64,000 bases of DNA from Agrobacterium cavarae (lineage in GTDB: Bacteria; Pseudomonadota; Alphaproteobacteria; Rhizobiales; Rhizobiaceae): NCBI RefSeq assembly GCF_004310285.1, contig NZ_SISF01000024.1, positions 1-64,000 on the forward strand. Direction: 5' to 3'. Position 1 is the first letter of the stretch. Every line of letters begins with the position of its first letter. Shown here one piece after another: positions 57,970-64,000 of the stretch. Below the pieces are notes generated by a model. The model did not search any database. It had not been told where the DNA came from and saw only the letters and a program-made list of their open reading frames with translations. The translations under genes were made by a program, and so were the position numbers.

Positions 57970-58557
57970 ATGCTGAAGGGTCTTTATGCCTGGGCGATGA
58001 ACCTTGCGGCGCGCAAAACCGCCGTCTGGTGGCTGGCCATCATTGCCTTTGTCGAGAGCTCCATCTTCTTCCTGCCAGCAGATGTCCTATTTCTGCCCAT
58101 GGTTCTGGCAAAGCCACGCAAGGCAATGTTCTATGCGACAGTCGCGACGGTCGCATCGGTTCTTGGCGGAATCGCCGGGTGGTATCTCGGCCATTACGCC
58201 TTCGAAAGCGTTGCTCGTCCGCTCCTGGAGTTCTACGGCAAGCTGGATGCGTTCGAGCATCTGAAGGCCTCGGTCGATTATGAAACGATCGTCCTCCTGT
58301 TGATCACCTCCGGACTTGCGCACCTCCCGCCGATCAAGGTGGTGACGATACTGTCCGGTGCCGCAAATATCAGCCTTGGGCTTTTCATCGTTACGGCCAT
58401 CGTGACGCGCGGTGCGCGATTCTTCATTCTGGCGGGTCTTCTGCAGCGTTACGGCGAAAGCATCCGGCACTTCATCGAGAAGCGCCTTGGCATGATCGCA
58501 GCACTCGTTGCCAGCGCCCTGATTGCTGTCTACGCCGTCTATATCTTTGTGCGGTGA
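57970..58557 (+). CDS. YqaA/DedA-type membrane protein (SNARE-associated Golgi family)
   Basis: 195 aa. AFVESSIFFLPADVLFLPMVL with the acidic Glu and Pro after the first helix, and TRGARFFILAGLLQRYG with the family Arg are YqaA hallmarks. Likely lipid or proton-coupled membrane role; substrate unknown. Confidence 0.85.
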   Translation: MLKGLYAWAMNLAARKTAVWWLAIIAFVESSIFFLPADVLFLPMVLAKPRKAMFYATVATVASVLGGIAGWYLGHYAFESVARPLLEFYGKLDAFEHLKASVDYETIVLLLITSGLAHLPPIKVVTILSGAANISLGLFIVTAIVTRGARFFILAGLLQRYGESIRHFIEKRLGMIAALVASALIAVYAVYIFVR

Positions 58558-58656
58558 CATCGTCTGCGCCTGCGTGCTCGCAGGTCAGAAACGTTCATCT
58601 TGATGTCAGCCTCAGCATCTATCCCTTCCGTCAATAGCAGTTGGAAGATGGATAGA

Positions 58657-59217
58657 ATGCGCAAAAAAATGATCACGCTTGGGAGCGCCTTGGCGGTCCT
58701 GCTGTTGAGCTTCTTCGCCTATCTCGGCTTCCTGCAGCTTTCCGGGAATTTTCATGAGGTGTTGGCCGGCGAACTCTATCGTTCGAACCAGCCCAGCGCC
58801 GAGCAACTGGCGCTTTATGTGAAGCAGCACAACATCAAGACCGTCATCAATTTGCGCGGTAAGAATGATGGCTCGACCTGGTACAAGGACGAGGTTTCCG
58901 AGTCTAAAGCACTCGGCGTAAATCATGTCGATTTCGCCATGTCGGCGCGTGAGACGCTATCGATGGACAAGGCCGAAGCGCTTGTCGAAATCATGCGCAC
59001 ATCGCCGAAGCCGATCCTCATCCATTGCCGCTCGGGATCCGATCGTACGGGCCTCGCCTCCGCGATTTATCTGGGCAAGATCGCCGGTGTCGATCCTGAA
59101 ACCGCGGAAAAGCAATTGTCCATTCTCTATGGCCACCTGAGTGTGCCGGTCATTTCCGCGGCTTATCCTATGGATGAGAGCTGGGAGCGGATCGAAAATG
59201 GTTTGGCGCAAATGTAA
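58657..59217 (+). CDS. membrane-anchored dual-specificity/tyrosine phosphatase
   Basis: 186 aa from ATG 58657; an ATG nine bases upstream is possible. An N-terminal helix (MITLGSALAVLLLSFFAYLGF) anchors a phosphatase domain with the CX5R active site HCRSGSDRTG (Cys and Arg) and NLRGKNDGSTWYKDE upstream. Orthologues in rhizobia are often near envelope genes. Substrate unknown. Confidence 0.87.
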   Translation: MRKKMITLGSALAVLLLSFFAYLGFLQLSGNFHEVLAGELYRSNQPSAEQLALYVKQHNIKTVINLRGKNDGSTWYKDEVSESKALGVNHVDFAMSARETLSMDKAEALVEIMRTSPKPILIHCRSGSDRTGLASAIYLGKIAGVDPETAEKQLSILYGHLSVPVISAAYPMDESWERIENGLAQM

Positions 59218-59537
59218 CCGCAACGACCCATAGTGCCATCGCTGCGATTGGCTCATCTCCATAAATTTCACATCTCGCTTTTGCGCCTTTTTCAAGAGCG
59301 GTACTCATCCCGTGTCCAGGAAGTTCGCCAAGACAGAGCCTCCAGGTGGCGGGTCGATTCGTCCTTTACCCGTCTTTCGCTGAAGCACCTTCCTAAGCCA
59401 AGCGTGATTGATTCCGCGAACAATCTTTCGCTGTAAGATGGGTTAGCCTTGCAGGTTTGGCATCCAATCATAAAAATGTGCGACATGACGTGACGCAACG
59501 ATCCTCGCATAGAGGTCTTGCCAAACAGGATGCGCCC
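59218..59537. other. intergenic stretch without a gene
   Basis: 320 bases before the polygalacturonase; no CDS or recognisable structure. It presumably contains the polygalacturonase promoter. Confidence 0.4.
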
Positions 59538-60923
59538 ATGACCAAGTCTCAGATACCCGCCTTACGCCCCACTGCCGCTTGCCTTGCTGTTGGGCTGACC
59601 CTTGTGATGAGCTCGGCGGCTGGTGCGGCCGTGACCGGCGATCGCCGCGTGGTATCGGAACCGACCTTGCCCACACAGCTCTGCGCCACGCTTTCACCGC
59701 AGCCAGCGGCGCAAAGTGCACCGGCGCAACAGGTGCTGGATACACAGCGGCTTCAGGCGGCAATCGATGCATGCCCCGCAGGTCAGGCCATCAAGCTGGT
59801 CGCCGGCAATACTGGGGGCCGGTTCGCTAGCGGCCCGCTGACAATTCGCTCCGGTGTCACCCTCTGGCTCGACAAGGGCGTCGTATTGGCCGCAGTCGCT
59901 GATCCTCAAGCCTATGACCGCGGCAGCGGCACGTGCGGAACGATCGATACGAAAGGGGATGGCTGCCGCCCCTTCCTTCTGTTTGAGAAAGCGCAAGGCG
60001 CGGCCCTGGTCGGTGACGGCCTCATCGATGGTCAGGGTGGGGAGGTCATGGCTGGCGGCAAGGAGACCTGGTGGCAACTTGCACGCAGAGCCCAAAGCCA
60101 GGGCGGCAAGCAGAACAATCCCCGGTTGATCCAGGTCGATGACGGCGCAGACATCGTTTTCTACCGCGTGACGCTACGCAATGCACCGAACTTCCACATT
60201 ATACTGAACCGTGTGAAGGGCGCTACGCTTTGGGGCGTGCGCATCGATACACCCGCCGATGCGCGCAACACGGATGGCATCGATCCTGCCGGTTCGCAGG
60301 ACGTGACCATCGCTCACAGCGTCATCCGTGCCGGGGACGACAATATCGCCATCAAGGGTGGAAGCGCTCCGACCCGATACGTCTCGATTATAGACAGTCA
60401 CCTCTACTGGGGCCATGGCCTGTCGATCGGCAGCGAGACCGAATCGGGTGTGAGCGACGTCCTCGTCCAAAACGTCACCATCGACGGCGCGACGTCGGGA
60501 CTGCGTATCAAGAGCGATAGCAGTCGGGGTGGGCTCGTCACTGGCATCCAATATGAGAATGTGTGCCTGCGCGGCAATCTGCGCCCGATCGACTTTGACA
60601 CGCGTTACGACAAACAGGCTCACGGCTCTGACATACCGGTTTACCGAGACATCATGCTGCGCAGTGTAACAGGAGAGACGGGAACGCTGGTTCTCCGAGG
60701 CTATGATGCCGCCCACCCGCTCGAAGTGACGTTCGACGGCGTGCGCTTCGATCCCAAAGCAAGCTGGCAGATTGACAACGCCACCTTATCTGTCGGCCCG
60801 GGCGGCCTCATACCCCCACCGCCTGTAAAGGTGTCGTCTGCCTCTCAATCGTCGGCCCCGTCTGACCAATCATCGCCACCCGATTGCACCGCACGCTGGC
60901 TGGATTTCCCGAAAACGAACTGA
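59538..60923 (+). CDS. polygalacturonase (glycoside hydrolase family 28)
   Basis: 461 aa. Signal peptide about 1-31 (LAVGLTLVMSSAAGAA). GH28 parallel-helix motifs are all there: NTDG (244-247), RAGDDNIAIK (275-283), GHGLSIGSE (302-310, catalytic-site His) and GLRIKS near 327. Cleaves homogalacturonan of pectin, probably in an exo manner. The tail is Ser/Pro-rich. Links to the uronate-type genes at 18 kb by substrate, not by position. Confidence 0.9.
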   Translation: MTKSQIPALRPTAACLAVGLTLVMSSAAGAAVTGDRRVVSEPTLPTQLCATLSPQPAAQSAPAQQVLDTQRLQAAIDACPAGQAIKLVAGNTGGRFASGPLTIRSGVTLWLDKGVVLAAVADPQAYDRGSGTCGTIDTKGDGCRPFLLFEKAQGAALVGDGLIDGQGGEVMAGGKETWWQLARRAQSQGGKQNNPRLIQVDDGADIVFYRVTLRNAPNFHIILNRVKGATLWGVRIDTPADARNTDGIDPAGSQDVTIAHSVIRAGDDNIAIKGGSAPTRYVSIIDSHLYWGHGLSIGSETESGVSDVLVQNVTIDGATSGLRIKSDSSRGGLVTGIQYENVCLRGNLRPIDFDTRYDKQAHGSDIPVYRDIMLRSVTGETGTLVLRGYDAAHPLEVTFDGVRFDPKASWQIDNATLSVGPGGLIPPPPVKVSSASQSSAPSDQSSPPDCTARWLDFPKTN

Positions 60924-61057
60924 CCCGCCAACCTCACCGGCTGCAAACGCAGATTTTCCGTTTTTGTCCTGCGGACTTTATTTTTAGGGTTGCGTGCGAC
61001 ACGCCTTCTATATAAACGCGGCTCCCTGTCAGAGAGTAGCGCGGCCCGTTGCGCACT
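60924..61057. other. spacer after polygalacturonase, promoter-like sequence
   Basis: An AT-rich block with TTGCGT (60990) and CTATATAAAC (61008-61017) looks like a promoter pointing right, but what follows is only a resolvase remnant on the other strand. The gene it once served may have been displaced by the accessory region. Spacing of the boxes is not ideal. Confidence 0.3.
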
Positions 61058-61290
61058 TTACTGAGAAAATGTGTTCGACAGCAAATGTGAGGTAGTTCGG
61101 GCGAGACGATCCAACTTCGTTACGCAAAGCGTGTAGCCTGATCGAATGAACTCCATAGCTGCTCTCAACTACTGCAATGCAAGCTCCTCGTTGAAAATTT
61201 TGTGCAATTTGTTGCGACGAGATCGCGGCTTTGAGCTCGTAGTCCAGCATCGAATTTAGCCGTAGAAGTCCTGGCATAGCCGATCAACAT
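61058..61290 (-). pseudogene. serine recombinase (resolvase) N-terminal fragment, frameshifted
   Basis: Begins MLIGYARTSTAKFDAGLRAQ, the catalytic-Ser start of resolvases, continues with RDLVATNCTK and then needs a frame change: AMEFIRSGYTLCVTKLDRLA is readable in another frame before the match ends near 61058. At least one frameshift and one stop; the C-terminal DNA-binding part is absent. Confidence 0.82.
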
Positions 61291-61539
61291 TCTGTGCGTT
61301 GTTGGTGTTCGTATGCTTTGAACACAACGAGAAACTGTTACCGACACTCAAGAAATAACTTCAGAGAGAAGCACAGAAACGCTTTAAACTGTTTCACTAC
61401 GGCAAGGTTCATCGGTACATGTGATGAAGATTACCAAAGTTGTGGATGGCCTCTTCCAGTCGCAATGTCAGGGAGTTGTAGAAGTTCTGCGGTTCCACTA
61501 TGGGTCGATTTAGACAACTATGATCGAAAGGGGAGAAAA

Positions 61540-62268
61540 GTGCTACCAAGAGTGTTTATTGGGTCATCGCGAGAAGGGCTCCCGATCGCGAATGCAATCC
61601 ACACTAATCTTACTTATGATGCGGAATGCACCGTTTGGGACAAAGGCCTCACAAAATTGACGGCCTACACGCTCTCCGAGATCATCCAGAACCTTCGGAA
61701 AAGCGACTTTGGTATCTTTGTTCTTTCTCCCGATGATGTTGCAACTATTCGCGGTCAAAAAAACTTAGTAGCTCGAGATAACGTCATTTTCGAACTGGGG
61801 CTATTCATTGGAAGATTAGGACCAGAACGATGCTTTTTTCTAATGCCACGTGGTCAAGATGACTTACATTTGCCGAGCGATTTGGCAGGCTTAAATGCAG
61901 GGCAGTATGAAAATCGGCAAGATGGAAATCTACTTGCGGCTGTCTCGCCCGTTTGCGTACAGATAAGCCAACAAATGAAGGAGTTGAAGTCTTTCCAAGA
62001 CGCTGCCAGTCAAGTTAAGCCGACCGCGGCGAATGCAACTAACGTCCTATCTGCTAATGTCACTCCTGTGAAACCAACGATCACAGCTGAGACCTACAAG
62101 AATGGGATATTAATCAAGGGCGACACAAAGCCGTTCAAGGAAGAATTAAAAGGACTTGGTGGACGATGGAACGGTGCACTTGCAGGTTGGATCATCAGTC
62201 CCAAACGATTTGCAGAGGCATGCACGTTGATGCCTTTGATGGAGGATAAGACTGGAAATAACGACTGA
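61540..62268 (+). CDS. TIR-like (CAP12/Pycsar-TIR type) nucleotide-binding protein
   Basis: 242 aa. GTG start at 61540 with GGGGAG four bases upstream. Residues 3-150 match the TIR-like family first called predicted nucleotide-binding proteins: RVFIGSSREG at the start, FGIFVLSPDD, then ARDNVIFELGLFIGRLG with Glu85 in the place of the NADase Glu, and PSDLAGLN. A polar linker leads to a small C-terminal domain (about 184-240) with LIKGDTKPFKEELKGLGGRW and GWIISPKRF. In CBASS, Pycsar and related defence, such TIR domains destroy NAD once activated. First gene of an operon of unknowns; no cyclase is seen in the window. Confidence 0.85.
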   Translation: MLPRVFIGSSREGLPIANAIHTNLTYDAECTVWDKGLTKLTAYTLSEIIQNLRKSDFGIFVLSPDDVATIRGQKNLVARDNVIFELGLFIGRLGPERCFFLMPRGQDDLHLPSDLAGLNAGQYENRQDGNLLAAVSPVCVQISQQMKELKSFQDAASQVKPTAANATNVLSANVTPVKPTITAETYKNGILIKGDTKPFKEELKGLGGRWNGALAGWIISPKRFAEACTLMPLMEDKTGNND

Positions 62269-62410
62269 CGCCGTGTGAAGTTGGTTAGCATCTCCCGGTT
62301 AGTTTTTCCCTAGAAATAATGCATCTTCCAACTGTGTTTTGTTGCAAGTAACACCGCCGGATGACTACTCTGATCATGTCGTGAAGAATACCCGAATAGG
62401 AGACGCTACT

Positions 62411-63412
62411 TTGGACATCGAAACCCTGTTTAAACTTATCGAACGACAGGGCACGCTAGAGCAAGTGAGTAATTTCTTGCGGCAGCTCGGCCTTCCGTAT
62501 TCCGGTAGTTCGTGGAAGGACATGGTAAATCTACGTTTGCGTACAGCGGTCGAGAAGGGAAGGCTGACTGATGACCAATTGCTCGACCTTCTTCGTCAAA
62601 CCGAAGAGCACGGAAGTCAGCATATATTTCTGTTCACTCTTATCGAAGGTCGAAGCGTTTCAAAACTGTTTTCTGACGGTCTACCTGCGGTTCTGAGTGC
62701 ATCGGGTTTTCCGCCCTTGGGCCACGTCTCAGTTGTCGATATGCCAGATGATCCCCAAATTGTCGAAGTCCGTGAAGAGTTTGGAGAAGCGCGCACTTTA
62801 GTCTTCAAAATAGTGGAGCAGAGATCGAGTTTTGAGAAGGTGTCTGATCAGAATGATAATGGTCAGAAGGTGGTGACTTACTCCGAAATTCCGTACCGTG
62901 CAGTAAATATCATGCGCATTTCTGAGGATGGTCGAGCTGAAATTAGGCTTCAGTCACACAGTGACGCCATCAGCTATAATGGAATAGCTGAGGCGACCTT
63001 CAAAATCCTAAGTCCAATCATTAATCGGCTCGACTGGAAGGACGATAAGCTTGACAAATTCAAAAACAGTTTGCTGGATATAAGCAAACGGTCCTCAATG
63101 TCTGAAGTGTTTGGCTTGCGACATACTCAATTGACCAACATCGAGGGTACGAGGTTGTCGGCAGCTGCTGGCTTACCCGGAGCTAGTATGTACGATGATA
63201 CCGAGGTTGTAGCGAGTGTTGATCGTTTCTTGGAAAAAGAAAATCATGCTCATTGCGACCGGGCCAGTGTCAGTGTGAAGAAACGAGGAACCCTCAGCCG
63301 TTCGATCAACTTGGTCGTAAGCGGAGAGCCTAACGAATTTGCAATCACTAGCAAGGTGTCCAAAAGCGAGTATGATTACATACTCAATGCAGTGCTAGAG
63401 CATAACATATGA
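62411..63412 (+). CDS. hypothetical protein of the TIR operon
   Basis: 333 aa from TTG 62411, preceded by ATAGGAGA at seven bases; GTG 62381 and TTG 62339 are weaker choices. The N-terminal 75 residues are helical (LFKLIERQGTLEQVSNFLRQ; LTDDQLLDLLRQTEEHGSQH), like a small adaptor or death-fold type module; the rest is mixed alpha/beta with no motif I know. Ends in ATGA overlap with the next gene. Low-GC codon use. A sensor or adaptor role is a guess from position only. Confidence 0.72.
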   Translation: MDIETLFKLIERQGTLEQVSNFLRQLGLPYSGSSWKDMVNLRLRTAVEKGRLTDDQLLDLLRQTEEHGSQHIFLFTLIEGRSVSKLFSDGLPAVLSASGFPPLGHVSVVDMPDDPQIVEVREEFGEARTLVFKIVEQRSSFEKVSDQNDNGQKVVTYSEIPYRAVNIMRISEDGRAEIRLQSHSDAISYNGIAEATFKILSPIINRLDWKDDKLDKFKNSLLDISKRSSMSEVFGLRHTQLTNIEGTRLSAAAGLPGASMYDDTEVVASVDRFLEKENHAHCDRASVSVKKRGTLSRSINLVVSGEPNEFAITSKVSKSEYDYILNAVLEHNI

Positions 63413-63741
63413 TGAAGCGGAAGGGATGGCGCGAAAGGCTTAGAACTTTGGTCTCAGAGATGGGCCGAGGCAGGCAGCATATTGAGTATCCCTTCAATCG
63501 TGTCCTCGAGATCGTAGACGCGCCGACGGCAAGAGCGTTGAACGAAGAACTTACGAGATTGGTCGGCAATGGTGAGCTGGATGCTGTCTATCGTATAAGA
63601 TCACAAGAGACAGGCGTAGGCTTGGCCGAATTCCACAATTTAATGGAAATACCATCTCGCGTTTTCGATGACACTGCGGACCGTTACCAGAACGTTGTGC
63701 TCGGACGCGACGTTGAATTGGTTTATCGAGCTCCTGAATGA
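63409..63741 (+). CDS. hypothetical small protein of the TIR operon
   Basis: 110 aa, coupled by ATGA at both ends to its neighbours. Basic start (MMKRKGWRERLRTLV), helix-rich first half (NRVLEIVDAPTARALNEELT), then a beta-type stretch ending DVELVYRAPE. It could be a winged-helix or small beta-barrel adaptor. No family recognised. A second ATG at 63412 is an alternative start. Confidence 0.7.
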   Translation: MMKRKGWRERLRTLVSEMGRGRQHIEYPFNRVLEIVDAPTARALNEELTRLVGNGELDAVYRIRSQETGVGLAEFHNLMEIPSRVFDDTADRYQNVVLGRDVELVYRAPE

Positions 63742-64000
63742 GTAAAAAGGAAAGCTGGCGTTTAGCTAGCGACAACATTATCAGAGAGCTGGCCAATGTT
63801 GCGCCGGAGGACCGGCTAAAATGTCTTCAGGAGAGGGTTGCTTCTCTCCCCGACGGGGATAGAGAGATGGTCGCGCATTTCGTGTCACTGACAGCATTAA
63901 TCGTTTCAACTCCCGGGCAGGAGGCACCCACAATGAGCCGGCACCGTCACATCTCATTGATAACGGCGATGTCCCTCATGGCCATGGTGATCCTTATCGT
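63738..64000 (+). CDS. membrane protein of the TIR operon (cut by window end)
   Basis: At least 87 codons, open at the window end. ATG overlaps the previous stop (ATGA). The first 68 residues are soluble and charged (MSKKESWRLASDNIIRELAN; PEDRLKCLQERV), then a membrane helix begins (ISLITAMSLMAMVILI). Fourth gene in a row coupled this way. No family recognised. Confidence 0.65.
   Translation, partial: MSKKESWRLASDNIIRELANVAPEDRLKCLQERVASLPDGDREMVAHFVSLTALIVSTPGQEAPTMSRHRHISLITAMSLMAMVILI

Noticed and set aside
61294..61539. Upstream extension of the TIR-like protein by 82 codons
   Set aside because: Low-complexity leader without family match; GTG 61540 has a strong ribosome site directly before the TIR domain.

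Overview
The window looks like a chromosomal segment of a Rhizobiales alphaproteobacterium of the Rhizobium/Agrobacterium group. This rests on protein style, on gene orders typical of alphaproteobacteria (lptD-lptG-lptF, DUF177-plsX-fabH-ihfA-MerR), on rhizobial dispersed intergenic repeats, on an ExoD homologue, and on the number of sugar-oxidation genes. Most of it is well-packed core chromosome. I name no species.

Layout. 0-7 kb: lptF-lptG-lptD (LPS export) on the minus strand, divergent from pepA-holC, an arrangement also found in enterobacteria. 7-20 kb: a sugar catabolic locus. A GntR/FCD regulator and an SMP-30 lactonase face a long operon with three Gfo/Idh/MocA dehydrogenases, a complete carbohydrate ABC importer, an IlvD/Edd sugar-acid dehydratase, a uronate-dehydrogenase-like enzyme and an RraA-type aldolase. 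Two matching operator-like palindromes lie in the divergent promoter. Together these make a dehydrogenase-lactonase-dehydratase-aldolase route whose sugar I cannot name. 20-29 kb: L-arabinose/D-galactose 1-dehydrogenase, polysaccharide deacetylase, ABC-F ATPase, membrane-linked methyltransferase, GST, ndk, a CGNR regulator divergent from a lone LivH-type permease across a perfect 12-bp inverted repeat, and BamE/OmlA. 29-34.5 kb: cytochrome bc1 chaperone, DUF177, plsX, fabH, ihfA, MerR, a nuclease-like protein. 34.5-51.7 kb: tRNA-Leu, trkH, ilvA, hlyU, azoR and a LysR regulator, a Tat-type CpdB, DUF1203, a degenerate DUF4344 protein, cysK-alaX-sseA (with an acetyltransferase fused to sseA), photolyase, an O6-alkylguanine repair protein and small stress-type proteins.

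Two accessory patches stand out, with AT-richer, poorly conserved genes. (1) 51.88-56.27 kb is a small island in tRNA-Asn. The tRNA 3' end is repeated at the far side (20 of 21 bases), a tyrosine-recombinase C-terminus survives beside the tRNA, an AlpA-like gene sits at the other end, and the cargo includes a SUKH (SMI1/KNR4) protein, a HEPN-like protein and unknowns. (2) From about 61 kb to the window end: a broken serine-resolvase gene, then a tightly coupled operon with a TIR-like (CAP12/Pycsar-TIR type) protein, two proteins I do not recognise and a membrane protein cut by the window edge. This operon is the best candidate for an undescribed system, probably defensive.

The polygalacturonase at 59.5 kb and the uronate-dehydrogenase-like gene at 18.2 kb together suggest a plant-associated lifestyle with use of pectin sugars.
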